DNA of 64,000 nucleotides from Macrothele yani (taxonomy: Eukaryota > Arthropoda > Arachnida > Araneae > Macrothelidae): the NCBI GenBank assembly GCA_039090855.1, contig CM076990.1, positions 203,303,232 to 203,367,231 on the forward strand, read 5' to 3'. Under the pieces are notes generated by a model, which saw only the letters and a list, made by a program, of their open reading frames with translations, made no database searches and was not told where the DNA came from. The translations under genes and the position numbers were made by a program. Shown here in pieces: positions 11,770-23,594 of the stretch (positions are counted from its first letter, which is position 1; every line of letters begins with the position of its first letter).

Positions 11770-12756
11770 GAGGATGTAGGAAGAGATGAATTTTCGGCCC
11801 TTCACCACCTTTCTAACGGCCAGAAAAATCGAGAATGACTATCTAAAGTTTCAAATCACACGCTTCGCAGGAGGATGGGAAAAACGCAGCGCCCTCTGAG
11901 ACAAATAAACAAAAACGCACAGCCAATGAAATCGCTAAGAGCCATCCGCTCAGCCTTTCGCCTGGCGTTAGAGAGCGAAGTTCGCTAAAAAAATATTTAC
12001 GCGCGCGAGGGTTGCGCGAGGTTGGTCCATGCTCCAAACATGTAACTTGAGCTGCCCAAGTTTTTCTGTTCCTGCATGATTCCAGTCTTGAATTATCACC
12101 TCATGCAAAAACGGTGCCCGGCGCTCCAAACGTGAAATTTGATATTCCATCAGCTTCCTAAAAACGTTTCTCACACGGATGGAGGTAGCTTGGCCGAAAG
12201 AGCTGAACACACTGGTCAACAAATAAATTTTGAGAGGGAAACTGCTGCTGTCCTGCATAGCAGTAAGACTTGCCACGAGGGCATACACTCAGCTACTTTG
12301 AGAACAACCAGAATGTGTGTGAAAGTCCAACTACGCTACTGATGCTAAGCGAGAACGCCAAGTTTTTGCACGCCCTCCCATAAATAAAGAGGGGACGGGA
12401 AATCTTCCTGCCTTTGGGGGGGATCTTACCACCCGGCTGCTGTTTTAAATCGTGAGAGGAGAGGAAAAAGAAAGGAGAGAAAGATCTCATAGTCATCGTG
12501 TACACTGCATCTTCACACTTACATATTCACAAATTCTGAAGGGGGCGGACTATTTCAAACAACAAATAACTATTAAATGTTTTTTGTATTTTACATACAC
12601 CTTTTCTTATGATGGTGGTAGAAAAAATAAAAAGTAGATGCTAGAGCAACATCTTTATTATTATATTTTTTCTCTTCTCCAGAAAAATAACAAAAAAAAA
12701 AACTCCCATAAAATTCATGAAGAAGTGAAATTACACTGATACACACCAAAATAAAA
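11770..12756. other. Unrecognised; a 106-codon minus frame
   Basis: A minus-strand frame at 11,968-12,288 (LLTSVFSSFGQATSIRV within it) has no family signature I recognise. The region is less AT-rich than its surroundings. Confidence 0.3.
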
Positions 12757-13348
12757 TGTCATGACACCGACCTACTGACAATATGGAGGGAAAACAAATC
12801 CAAAGTTACCCAAAAGAAACACACGCAACAACACTCACAATAAGATAAAGATTAATTTTGAAAGAGATATTTCCGCGAGAATATTTCTGACTTTTTCTCA
12901 ACTGTTTCTAAAATAAATTATATCTAGCCCCTTCTGCATAGGGTCGAGAGGAATGAGAGACCAGTGAGGGAAAAAATGAGCTCACAATTATTCTCATTTT
13001 CTTTTATAGAAAATACGTTGGATTATTATCATTTTCTCTTAAATATTCGACAGTGTTCTTTCTTCTGAGGAGTCACCTAGGCTCGACGGTTATAGTGAGC
13101 TTCTAGTGAGCGTCCTGCTCGGGTGTAAATATTTGACAGTGTTACAGAGTGTCACCCTGGCACACGGGAATCCGTCTTCGCATTCTGAAGGACCACCTAG
13201 TTTCGACGGTTATAACGAGCGTTCTGCTCGAGTGCTAATATAATATTTTAGCGGGGCAATCTCGCCCGGAACATTAGTGTTGTGCGTGGATAGTTTCGAT
13301 CTTCGTTCAAGACCTCCAGTGCTTTGTAAACTTAGTACATAACAAAGA

Positions 13349-13675
13349 ATGGCATTTTTAGCAAAATGTCTTAAAGAAGACTTAAAAATACTGGCTTATG
13401 AATTGGGGCTAGAAACGCCAGCAGATTGCAGAATTATAGATTTCAAGAGAGTCATTGTTGAAAGTGAAAGTTATAATGAAGAGTTTTGCAGGGAAATGTT
13501 GAGCACGATCATAAATGCAAGGAAAGATGCCATTAAAGAAAAACGAAGGAGAGACGAAATGGAACTTGCGAAAATAAGAATCGAGGCTGAATCTAGACAC
13601 GATGAGAGGGTTCAGGTTGAAACTATCAGAACTCCATATGGGAGACGATATAAGCTTGTACCTAGTGCTTTTTGA
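13349..13675 (+). pseudogene. gag N-terminal fragment of the gypsy-like element
   Basis: A 108-residue open frame starting MAFLAKCLKEDL, rich in charged residues and with a coiled-coil-like stretch (residues 65-90, KEKRRRDEMELAKI). It resembles the N-terminal region of gag in arthropod Ty3/gypsy elements. The stop at 13,673 is followed by gag-like sequence in other frames (around 13,790-13,970), so the protein is broken by frameshifts. Confidence 0.55.
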
Positions 13676-13970
13676 GCGGCAAGCCCGTCGCGTGTATTTA
13701 CCGCAGGAGGAATTGGTCACTCATCTTTTGGGACCCCCCCTCCCGAAATAAATCAGCTAATTGCTCGTGAACCAGAGGAAAAAGTCGAGAGTGATGACCA
13801 TGTGAAAGAGTTGTTACTAAAGAGGTTCAAATTAACTCCTGAAAGGTTTTCGTTAGTTATTTGCTTCACATCAGAAGAAACAGTTCGGTACTTGACGAGA
13901 CTTTTGTCATGAAGTTTTTACGTATTTTGATGGTTGGATTTCCGCCTTAAAAATAACAACTTTTGAACAA

Positions 13971-15098
13971 TTGAGAGATTTGATCATCACCTATCAAATT
14001 AAAAAACGAGCTCCAATTGATTTTAGAGAATATTATTTGGATGACTGGAGCAACATTATTTCTGCCGTAGAATTATCCAAAAAGCTCGATGATTATGAAA
14101 GTGTTAAAAGGCCCGCGAAAACAACATTTGGTGTCGAGCATGAACGACCAAAGTTCCCAGGGCCATCCTTTCATGGTTTTCCAGAGATGTTCAACAAAAA
14201 CAAAGTTGTTAGAAGAGGGATGTCTGGAGGCAGACAGACTAAGAAGTTCCAGAGACGAGGTCCAGTAAGATGCTTTGAGAGCGCGAGCAGCAGTCATTTG
14301 AAATCTCAATGCCCAGAACTCACCAGACAAGACAGTGACCCATCAGAAAAACGAGGCAATGATAAGGAGAAGGCATTGGACGCCCACATCACACGAGCCC
14401 GTAACGAGAGTCTGCATGAGAAGGTTCGAACCAAAAAGATAACATTGAATAATTTGACTGTTGTTGCACTTATCGACACAGGTAGTTCAGGATCCCTCCT
14501 GCGTGAAGATGTATATAGACAAGTTGCTGGTCTTCCGAAGCTGACGAATAAACACTTGCTTTTTTCCGGAATTGGAGCGTCGCAGGCTTACACTAAAGGA
14601 TCTTTTGAGCGGGAGGTCGCCATAGATGGACATCATTTTCCGCTTACGTGGCATGTTGTGCCCACCTCGCAGCTAAGTTTTCAGGCGGTAATTGGTGTCG
14701 ACATTTTGGACCAAGCTTCGATAAGTTTAAGCAAGAGTGACACTGAATTTTGTAAGTACGAGGTGAAGACGTGTCTCATACAGATATTCGAATTGACCCA
14801 AGAGGATCAAATCGAACTGAGTCACATTCGTGACACACAGGTGAAGCAGAAAAGACTAGATATGCCATTCTATGTCGCTCGAGCTAGAAAGCTACAAGAG
14901 GAGACATCTGAAACTCAATGTATAAACAAACACACATGTTCAGGAAAACAGAAGATGAGAAGGTTAAATAAACGGGCATTGGAAGTTGAAGATAAGGGAC
15001 AACGTGAAGTTTCTTTGGAAGTCATTCACAAAGCAAATCTTGAAAATGAGTCAAAGGATTGTTCAGTGAGTTTTCTGTGTTCAAGAAAACTGTGGTGA
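13971..15098 (+). pseudogene. gag C-terminus and retropepsin-like protease of the gypsy-like element
   Basis: Open frame of 375 residues. Residues 1-50 match the end of a gag core. The zinc knuckle near residues 101-116 has CFES..HLKSQC, so the second Cys is replaced by Ser and the knuckle is probably dead. The protease has the active-site triplet in VALIDTGSSGSLL (about 165-177) and a closing motif VIGVDIL (about 240-246), as in retropepsins. It lacks a clear start, so it is the downstream part of a frameshifted polyprotein. The sequence after residue 300 is low in recognisable content. Confidence 0.6.
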
Positions 15099-15544
15099 AA
15101 GATCGTTCGCTTTTGCCTTTAGGAAAGACATCATGTGAAATTCAAAGTAATTCTGTCAGTGCTGGAGAGAACATGCATCTCAAAATTCATATGACACCCC
15201 ATACAGCATCAGATATTTCATTAGAGAAACGTTTCACTTCAGTTGATAGTAATGTCGTACTACCTACACAAAATTTAGTAGAGTTTGGTGATACTTCAAA
15301 TAGTCCACATGTAGAACAAAATTCTAAAATCCATCACGATATACCATTAGAAAGTATGAAAAATTCCACAATTAATAACATCAGTTTCAGGTAATTTTAA
15401 TATAGAAGTAGGTGATTTAGATTACATAAATTAAAGCAATCACGGTGTAAGTAACTGTAAGTGAAAGTGGTGCACGCAATTAAGTTTAAGTTGATATTAA
15501 TGATAAAAACCCGAGTTGTGATTCTGCTTGTAGTTATATCGCAT

Positions 15545-16370
15545 TCAGAATGATCAATCATTCAATAGGCACTATTGAATGATCAATAGTGCCTTCCACA
15601 GGTATGAGTGGACCCAGAGAGTGCCACAAAAGCATTCCCCAGACCATAACACTGCCCCCATCAGTTTGTGTTCTGTCAGCAATGTTTGAAGAGTGTTTGT
15701 TCTCCAGTGTTTCTCGCCATATACGCCAACGTTCATCCGTCCGATGAAGCAGAAAACCGGACAAATCGGAGAAGCAAATCCTTTGCCAATCAGCGGGGGT
15801 CAAATTCCTAAACTGCCGTGCAAATATAAGGCTTTTCTGCAGACCCACCTTCGTTAGCATAGGCACAGTGACCATTCGTCTGCATCGGAGCCCTATACGC
15901 AGCAGGGTTTGCTGAACTGTTGTTTTAGACACACTTCTGGTAGCCCCCCTGGTTCATTTGGCCAGTGAGTTGCTCCACTGTAGCGTGTCGATCGGCCTTC
16001 ACGCTTATTCGAAGCCGACGTTCACCTTTCATATCAGTGGCACGTGGGGCTTCGCAGTTTCCACGTAGCTTATTCGCAATGGTTCCCTTTCTCGAATCAT
16101 GATACACTTAAACCACAGCAACACGCGAGTAGTTCACAAACTGCGCTGTTTCAGAAATACTGACACTCTTGGCCCGAAAGCCGATAATCATCTTTTTTGC
16201 AAATCTGATAAATCTCTCTTTTTGCCCATGACTGCAACGAGTGATATGTTTTCAGAATGCCTACACCACACCTTATATACCCTCCAAGCCAGCTAACGAT
16301 AGGTGCCTTCTTTCATTGGTTGCGCGCTGTTGATTTCAAAAGTAGGAGGTGGTCACAAAAATGAGACTCG
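15545..16370 (-). pseudogene. Tc1-like transposon fragment (N-terminal and central transposase)
   Basis: Minus-strand pieces of a Tc1 transposase in several frames: start MGKKRDLSDLQKR near 16,229, paired-type HTH pieces (KADRHATVEQLTGQMNQ) and the first catalytic Asp region in altered form (FSDLSGF for the usual FSDESRF). The second Asp and the Glu are missing, so the 3' half is lost at about 15,545. The right end is near 16,370. Confidence 0.7.
15551..15593. repeat. Compound hairpin at the broken end of a Tc1 fragment
   Basis: GGCACTATTGA (15568-15578), loop ATGA, TCAATAGTGCC (15583-15593). The left flank TCATTCAATA (15558-15567) also pairs with TATTGAATGA (15573-15582), so two alternative hairpins overlap. 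Confidence 0.8.
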
Positions 16371-16384
16371 ACTGTGTATATATG

Positions 16385-17270
16385 CATATCATTTTCATCA
16401 CCATCATCAACCATTAGCAATCTACTGCCGGATGAGTTCCCCAAGTTTCTTCGACTACAGTCTATCTTGCTCCAGTCTCCTCCGTGTCACTCCCGCATGC
16501 TTTCGAAGCCGCCCCGGTAGAGCAATTGTCAAAGCTATGTCTTCTGAACATTTTCCCGAGATGGGTCCGGGTTCGAGTCCCGGTGAGGCATGGATGTTGT
16601 GTTTGTCTTACGGCACTGGCTCCCTTCCTTCCCTGGAGACAGCGACCCTAAATTATAGACTGGCGACTGCTTATAGCCCACTGAATTGCTCACAGTAGTC
16701 GTTAAACCTTCAATAAAAAAAATGCTTTCGAATTTCATCCACTCATCTCCCATGTTGTCTTCTTCTTGGTCTTTTCCTGTCCCTTGGAATGTAATCTAGA
16801 ATATTGGTTGTCCATCGGTGGTCCGTTTTTCTGGCAACATGTCTAGCCCATTGCCATTTCGGGGATTTTACTCTGATCATGATGCCTTCTACTCTTGTCA
16901 TTTTGCTTATCCACGAGTTTCTCTGATCTCTCCTGGTTACATCAAGCATGCATATGCGTCTTTCAGTTGTCTGCAGTCTTTTTATGACTTTTTCAGTTAA
17001 GGTCCACGTCTCTGCTGAGAACTGGCAGGATGCATGGATTAAACACTTGTCTTTTAAGACATAATGGAATATTGCTCTTAAAAATCGTATTGTTTCTTCC
17101 CAAAACTCTGCAACCAAGTTTTATACGTTGATTAATTTCTTCATCAATATGACCTTTGCCTGATATCATCTGTTGTCCAAGGTAAATGTGGGTATCGGTT
17201 ATCTCCAGCTTTCCCCCATCAATCGATAAATCTTAACTTCTTGTAAAAGCATATACAGGGTGAATAGGAA
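16385..17270 (-). pseudogene. RTE-like non-LTR retrotransposon 3' end, copy 1
   Basis: The minus strand encodes the last part of a LINE reverse-transcriptase protein: SAETWTLTE and WQWARHVARKTDHRW, then a basic tail, in a frame at 16,743-17,117. These are the usual C-terminal signatures of RTE-type ORFs. It is followed by a 3' end with CAT/ATC repeats near 16,385. A family A SINE is inserted at 16,508-16,721. It is 5'-truncated, as is usual for LINEs. Confidence 0.7.
16508..16721 (+). mobile_element. tRNA-derived SINE, family A
   Basis: Family A SINE with an intact B box (GGGTTCGAGTCCCGG) and short A tail, flanked by the duplication ATGCTTTCGAA (16497-16507 and 16722-16732). It is inserted in an RTE-like LINE tail. 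Confidence 0.9.
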
Positions 17271-17565
17271 AGTCCCTTTAGTCTGAAATAACTTGCAAAC
17301 GGAGAGAGGTACAGTTATGCTAGTGGGATAACGGTATAGTAAAGCGACGACGCCCGATCAAATGCAACCAACAGCAGCGTCCCTAGTGGCGAAATGCGGA
17401 AGTTAGCCATTGCAAATCGAAAACGAAAAGAGATAGAGCAAAATTTCCAACTACAAAGATGTAGAGCATCAATTAATTAGTACACACGACATTTGTTTTA
17501 CACGGATAAGATAAATTGTCAACTGAATACCCTCAAATGTCTGAAATCGATGCGCGACCTTTTGT
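17258..17565 (-). repeat. Repeat D, inverted copy
   Basis: Reverse complement of 19,995-20,300 and of 23,690-23,995. The outer end reads ATACAGGGTGAATAGGAAAG; the matching end in the other copies is ACACTGTATA. Its biology is unknown; a CAGGGTG-type end is common in DNA transposons and MITEs. Confidence 0.7.
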
Positions 17566-17926
17566 GTGAATGTTTTAAATGCGTACTTATGTCAATACAG
17601 TTCGATGACGTCAGACAAAACAAAAACAAAAAAGGCAAACTGGCGCACAGTGATGATAAGTTAATGTCGAGTATGTTCGAAGAGTTCGCCATTGCCCACG
17701 ATACACATTTGTATTCGTGAAAATAACTCTGCATGCACATTCCTCAGCATGGAAGGTGTCACACTATTGCAAGCATCTGTAACACGACGACGTAGATCCA
17801 GCAGACTTGTAGGCGCGGTTGCATACACCTAATCTTTTGCGTAACCCCAGAAATCCAAGCTCGCAATTCTCACACAGCGTACGTAGACATAAACTTCTGA
17901 TCAGGCTACATCCTGCGACTGGTTTT

Positions 17927-19907
17927 TTACGCTTTCCAAACGTAGGTTGAAGAAGCGTATATGCTCCAGCTTTTCCCGTCCGTCTGTCGGCACGATAACT
18001 CCCGTAAAAATGGTTCGATTTCGATGAAAATTTAGTATGTGGTAGGGGACCACCTGGGGACGAACCCTGTTGAAAATGGGACAAATGGGGTTAACGGTCA
18101 CGACATAGGAGCGGGATCCATTCCATTTCCCTTATGCCTCATAACTTGCGTAAACATCGTTAGATTTCAATAAAATTTTAGTATGTGGTAGAGGACTGTC
18201 TGGGGACGAAACCTGTTGAAAATGGGTGAACTGGGGTCAAAGGTCACGACGTAGGAGTGGTATGCATTCCATTGCCCTTACGCGTCATAACGTGCGTAAC
18301 AATGGTTCGATCTCAATGAAATTTTAGTATGTGGTAGGGGACCACCTGAAGAAGAACCCTATTGAAAATGGGACAAATGGGGTCAAAGGTCACGTCATAG
18401 GATTGCGATCCATTCCATCGCCCTTATCCCATACTATTAAGGTGGACGTCAAGTAATTTTGCTTCCTGTATTTCCAATGGAAAAACTTTTCTACACATTT
18501 CCTTCACAATTAGTGTGTTCCCAAGGATGGAGATTTGAACATCGATTAAAATAACTTCATATTATAACTTGGAATACTTAACATTTTCTAAAACATAACC
18601 ATAATTATATTAAAAAATAATAACGTTTCCTTTTGTGGTGTTAAAACCAGAAAAAAAAATGGCGCAACCTGTGCTTTGATGACGTCAGTAGACAAACAAA
18701 TGTTTGATTGCATAATTATGGTTATGTTTTAGAAAATATAAGGTATTCCAAGTTATAAAATGAAGCTATTTTAATCGATGTCCAAACTTTCTATCCTTGG
18801 GAACGCATTAATTGTGAAGAAAATGTGTACAGAAGTTTCTCCATTGGAAGTATAGGAAGCAAAATTACTTGACGTCCACCTTAAAGGAGCAGTTCTTGTA
18901 TCTATGAAAATTTTGATTTGAAAACGGCTGTAAGGATTTTGATGAAAGGCGTTAACCTACCGTTTTCTGGTACTAGAAATCGATTTAGCTTGATCTCGAC
19001 TTTAGGAGAATTCGTTTAGTGGGTTAAATAACCATCCCGAATTACCATGTTTTTAGTGTAGTGTCATGGCGTTGTTCTATTAGATGATTGGCGAGCGGTC
19101 ACGCCATCTGTCTCATTACGTCACGAGTTGTGTGTGGATCCTATTACAGTTTGAGGACGTCATACTCTGCGAGCAGATGGTCACGATTCCCATCTGCCTC
19201 ATTACGTCACGCGTTGTGTGCGTATGGCCGTCAGCACGATAACTCGCGTAATAATTGTTCGATTTCGATGAAATTTTAGTATGTTGTAGGGGACCACCTG
19301 GGAAGGAACCGTATTGAAAGTGAAGGAATTACGGTCAAAGGTCAGTACACAGGAGCGGGATCCATTCCACTGCTATTATACGTAATAACTAACGTAAAAA
19401 AGGTTCGATTTCGATGAAATTTTAGTATGTGGTAGGGGACTACCTGGGGACAAACCCTATGGAAAATGGGCGAAATGGTATCAAAGGTCAGGACATAGGA
19501 GCGGAATCACTTCCATCGTCATTATGCATCATAACTTATGTAAAAATGCTTCGATTTGGATGAAATGTTAGTATGTTGTAGGGGCGTGCCTAAGGACGAA
19601 TAACATTGAAAATGGGTGAAATGGGGTCAAAGGTTAGGCCACAAGAGCGGGTCTATTTCATAGCCCTTATGCAACATAACTTACGTAAAAATGTTTCTAT
19701 TGCGACAAAACTTTATCATGCTATTTCGGAGGTATACTGAACCGGTTCTGTTGAATATCATCGAAATGGGATCAAAAGTTAGGGCACAGGAGCGAGATTT
19801 ATTCCACAGCCATTATCCTCATAACTTGAGTAATAACTTGAGTAATGATTTCTGGTATGTTGGAAAGCGTATTAGAATCAATGCATTGCATGATTTTACT
19901 AACTTGG
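17927..19907 (+). repeat. Element X, copy 2 (full form)
   Basis: Same order as copy 1: TACGCTTTCCAA head (17928-17940), array of ~146-bp units (GGTTCGATTT-like boxes near 18012, 18158 and 18304), foldback element (18437-18884), linker, second array (19195-19860) and inverted GTTGGAAAGCGTA (19859-19871). It lacks the SINE of copy 1. It lies immediately upstream of tandem unit A. Confidence 0.7.
18437..18884. mobile_element. Foldback/MITE with ~170-bp inverted arms, copy 2
   Basis: Same element at the same place within X copy 2, with the same TTAA ends. It therefore entered X before that unit was copied. Confidence 0.75.
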
Positions 19908-19994
19908 TATATCGTAGGTACGGGGTACGGTACAACGTCACAATCTGCATTTGTATACGAATACATTTGCGAAATGTGAATATGCAGATACGAA

Positions 19995-20300
19995 TCGTCG
20001 CTCATCGATTTCGGACGTTTTAAGGAATTCACGCGACAATTTATCTTATCCGTGTAAAACAAATGTCGTTTTGTACTAATTAATTGATGCTCTACAACTT
20101 TGTAATTGAAAATTTTGCTCTATCTCTTTTCGTTTTCGATTTGCAATAGCTAACTTCCACATTTCGCCACTAGGGACGCTGCTATTGGTTGCATTCGATT
20201 GGGCGTAGTCACTTTACTATACCGTTATCTCACTTGCATAACTGTACCTCCCTGCGTTCGCAAGTTGCTTCAGGCTAAATGGACTTTCCGATGCACACTG
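19995..20300 (+). repeat. Repeat D, copy within tandem unit A
   Basis: Begins after X copy 2 and ends near CACTGTATATG. A second copy is in unit B at 23,690-23,995. The short frames in it are not conserved as protein. Confidence 0.7.
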
Positions 20301-20568
20301 TATATGATTGTTCTTTTATATTCTAAATACCTTTTCCTTAATTCCATAATTCCACCCTTCAATCATTTTTACTCCTTTTGCTCCACTTTTCAAAAGAGAA
20401 ACATTTCGGACTTACTATCAAATGCTGAAAATGGGCTGAGTGCTCTTTGTTAAAGTGTTAAAAACATACATTTCTTACAGAAATTCACAAACGTTTTCGA
20501 AATCTACCGTCTCGGGAAATTTCCAAAGAGTAAGGGTTAAATTGTTTTTCAATCTGAAAGCAAAATGC

Positions 20569-20786
20569 TTATTTTTTGTTTTGTTTTGGGGTTTAACGAC
20601 CACCGTAACCAACTCGATGGGATATCAGTAGTCGCCCGTCCCTAATTTAGGGCAATTTGTTCCAGGGAAGGGAGGGAGCCAATGTCGTAATACAAACAAA
20701 ATACCCAGGACCCATCGGGATTCAAACTCGGAACCGTCTCGATAGAACGGTCAGAAGCCATCGCTCCTACTACGCTACCGGGCGGT
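20569..20786 (-). mobile_element. Old family A SINE upstream of sulfotransferase 1
   Basis: Diverged minus-strand SINE with the characteristic tail block (GTTTAACGACCACCGTAACC) and decayed head. It lies at the equivalent position upstream of all three sulfotransferase copies. Confidence 0.8.
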
Positions 20787-21101
20787 ACGACACGGACATC
20801 TGGGCGCGATTTGCGTAGTTATTAAAAAAAGACATGCGCAGTAATGGGGTTTCAGCAACAGATCCGTGGGCTTTTTCAAGAAAACCAACAACCTGAGTTG
20901 CGGAAACTTCAATACGTCATAGAGAAAAGGAAAACAGCTTTGCTGTAGCCCAATGGTACAAGCTTTTACAAATTTTAACTCTGATGTAGAAAATATTTGG
21001 AATTTTGAGTTTATGGCTCTCATGATGAGCACTAATTTAGATCATTATAATCATTTTGTTTTTACATACATTATTTTTTTTTGTTTAGATTTGGAGCACA
21101 G

Positions 21102-22064
21102 ATGGCAACCACAGGGAAAGTAATTCCTATTTATCAGGACGTGGACGGATTTCGCCTCCCTGGAGTATTCTCTGCGAATGCATATCGTTCAGCTTTATCT
21201 TACAAACCCCGCCCGGACGACATATTTATCGTTACATATCCTAAGTGCGGAACGACATGGGTTCAGAACATAGTAGCCTGCATCTTCAAAAATGGTAAGC
21301 CCTTTGAAAGCGCCCTTGAATATTTGACCCAGACACCATTCCTGCAAATGACAGGCGCCGAGGGTGCGGAAACAATGAAGAGACCGGGCGCATTGAAAAT
21401 TCATTTACCATTTCGCCTTACTCCGTACAGCCCGGACGCAAAGTACATATTTATAGCGAGGAATCCCAAGGACTGCTGCGTATCTTCCTACTATCACACC
21501 AAAACTATTCTTTCGTATCAGTTTGCTAATGGAGAGTTTGATGTCTATTTCGAGCTCTTCTTAAATGGTGAGGTAGACTTCGGAGATTACTACGACATCC
21601 TTCTCTCTTGGTATGAGCACAGAGATGAACCTAATGTACTATTCATAACTTATGAGCAACTCCAAGAAGACACTGAGAAATACGTTCTGGAGATAGCAGG
21701 ATTTATGGGTGCTCAATACCGAGAAACTCTGCACAACGACCCAGAGCTCCTGAAAAAAGTAATCAAACACAGCAGCTTCGGTTACATGAAGGAAGCTCTC
21801 AACCGGCATCTTGCCGAGTTTTCCAACCTTCCCAAGGAAGTAATCGCGAATGATCTAGATCTGCCGGAGGGAATCAAGAAAGTGTTCTTATCGAAAGATC
21901 CAGTGTTCAGTTCGGACGCTTCTGCTGTGAACTTCGTGCGGAAAGGCATTGTTGGTGATTGGAGAAACCACTTCTCAGAAGAACAAAATGAACGCTTCGA
22001 AAAGAAATTCCGTGAAAGAACTGCAGGGACAGACATTCCTAAGCTTTGGAAGAAGTATATGTGA
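21102..22064 (+). CDS. Cytosolic sulfotransferase, copy 1 (intact, 320 aa)
   Basis: Intact single-exon reading frame for a soluble SULT1-type sulfotransferase, which transfers the sulfuryl group from PAPS to hydroxyl or amine acceptors such as phenols, steroids and xenobiotics. Seen: the 5'-phosphosulfate loop TYPKCGTTW (residues 45-53, Cys where vertebrate enzymes usually have Ser), candidate catalytic His101 in KIHLP, the 3'-phosphate site with Arg120 and Ser128 (ARNPKDCCVS), and the C-terminal PAPS motif RKGIVGDWRNHF (280-291). The length is normal for the family and there is no signal peptide or membrane segment, so it is cytosolic. The ATG at 21102 is chosen because the upstream in-frame sequence contains a TTTTTTGTTTAG splice acceptor ending at 21088. 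An almost identical frameshifted copy lies 3,683 bp downstream. The substrate cannot be told from sequence. Its promoter region is reduced compared with copy 3. Confidence 0.95.
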   Translation: MATTGKVIPIYQDVDGFRLPGVFSANAYRSALSYKPRPDDIFIVTYPKCGTTWVQNIVACIFKNGKPFESALEYLTQTPFLQMTGAEGAETMKRPGALKIHLPFRLTPYSPDAKYIFIARNPKDCCVSSYYHTKTILSYQFANGEFDVYFELFLNGEVDFGDYYDILLSWYEHRDEPNVLFITYEQLQEDTEKYVLEIAGFMGAQYRETLHNDPELLKKVIKHSSFGYMKEALNRHLAEFSNLPKEVIANDLDLPEGIKKVFLSKDPVFSSDASAVNFVRKGIVGDWRNHFSEEQNERFEKKFRERTAGTDIPKLWKKYM

Positions 22065-22869
22065 ATTTTAGCGTGATTTGTAAATTAATTTCTGAAATCC
22101 AGTTACGTAATTTTAATATTTCCTTTTATGTCTATTCAGCCTAATTTAGGACTTTTCATGCAGGAAGCTATTTGACACATCCTGCCGTTTGTGTGCTAAT
22201 TTTGACTGATAATTCTTTCAATGAAAAATTTAAATCTAACGTGTGAGATTATTTTTAATAGGTAAGCCAAACTGGAGTATGTGTCGTAAGTTTGGAGCAG
22301 CAATGGTTTTAAAAGTAAGATGTCAATTAATTATACAAAAGCTTTCTTTTCGAATCCCTGCCCATCTATTTTATTAATTAATGATCTAAATAACACCACT
22401 TCTCTCGCTGCCAAAAGTTTCTGTAGGAATCTAACGTGCTTTAAAAAAAACACTTTCCTCTTAATGTACGTTGGAGAATAATAAGCTTCGATATTTGGCT
22501 TTTACATTGAAACCAAAAATACTAAGTAATATAACAACAGTTTAGGTAATTGTAACAGATATCTGGGAAAAGACCGCAAAAGTCCTGACGAGGCCCTGAT
22601 CTCCCTATACAAATATGGGCAAGTCACTTTTACACCTGAAAGCATGGTGCACAACATTCAAAGATAGCAACAGAAATTAGTATTAGTAAAATCGTCACCC
22701 CCCCCTCCTTTCTTCATGCTCCTCCCAACCTTCCCTGCTTTCCCACTACTTCGCCCTTTATATAACCACTTTCCCATATTATCCCTTTGACCTTTTATTC
22801 TCTTCTTTTCTCTTCATTTTTTTTTACATTTTCCGTTTCATTACTATTCAGTCCTTTTTCCTTCTTTTT

Positions 22870-23594
22870 TACGCTTCCCAACCGTAAATTGAAGAAGCGT
22901 ATATGCTCCAGCTTTTTCCGTCCGTCTGTCGACACGATAACTCACGTAAAAATGGTTCGATTTCGATGAAATTTTAGTATGTAGTAGGGGACCACCAGGA
23001 GACGAACCCTATTGAAAATGGATGAAATGGGGTTAAAGGTCACGCCATAAGAGCGGAATCCATTCAATTGCCCTTATGCTTCATAACTTGCGTAAATATG
23101 GTTCGATCTCAATGAAATTTTAGTATGTGGTAGGGGACTACCTGGCCACAAATCCTGTTGAAAATGGGCGAAATGGGGTCAAGGGTCAGGACATAGGAAC
23201 GGAATCACTTCCATCGCCATTATGCTTCATAACTTACGTAAAAATGTTTCGATTTGGATGAAATGTTAGTATGTTGTAAAGACCTGCCTGGGAACGAATT
23301 CTATTGAAAATGGGCAAAATGGGGTCAAAGGTTAGGACACAGGAGCGGGATCTATTCCATAGCCCTTATGCATCATAACTTACGTAAAAATGCTTCGATT
23401 GCGACAAAAAATTTATCATGTTATTTCGGATTTATACTGAACCGGTTCTTTTGAATATCATTGAAATGGGATCAAAAGTCAGGGCACAGGAGCGAGATTT
23501 ATTCCACAGCTATTATTCTCATAACTTGAGTAATGATTTCTGGTATGTTGGAAAGCGCATTATAATCAATGCATTGCATGATTTTACTAACTTG
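22870..23594 (+). repeat. Element X, copy 3 (short form without foldback)
   Basis: Head hairpin, GTCC-type repeat, four to five ~146-bp units and the inverted GTTGGAAAGCG motif (23548 onward), with no internal foldback or linker. It lies between sulfotransferase copies 1 and 2. Confidence 0.7.

Larger units (their letters stand above)
12757..15420 (+). mobile_element. Decayed Ty3/gypsy-like retrotransposon, gag-protease part
   Basis: Only the 5' portion of the element is recognisable: a leader, gag and an aspartic protease. No reverse transcriptase, RNase H or integrase follows; the homology fades near 15,420 and a Tc1 fragment lies beyond. The leader (12,757-13,348) holds an internal duplication (CACCTAGGCTCGACGGTTAT at 13,073 and a variant at 13,191). 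A long terminal repeat cannot be delimited because no partner repeat is in the window. Confidence 0.65.
19995..22640 (+). repeat. Tandem duplication unit A (holds sulfotransferase 1)
   Basis: This stretch and 23,680-26,330 are near-identical along their length, offset by about 3,683 bp, including non-coding flanks, an old SINE and the T-rich acceptor tract. Downstream similarity continues to the next X element (22,870 and 26,552). A diverged third homologue covers about 59,890-62,640. Confidence 0.9.

Noticed and set aside
13200..13300. Primer-binding site and end of the 5' LTR of the gypsy-like element
   Set aside because: GGGGCAATCTCGCCCGGAAC vaguely resembles a tRNA-complementary site, but no LTR partner is available to fix the boundary.
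21081..21101. Seven extra N-terminal residues of the sulfotransferases starting from a TTG
   Set aside because: That sequence contains the splice acceptor; the ATG 21 bases later gives the normal family length.
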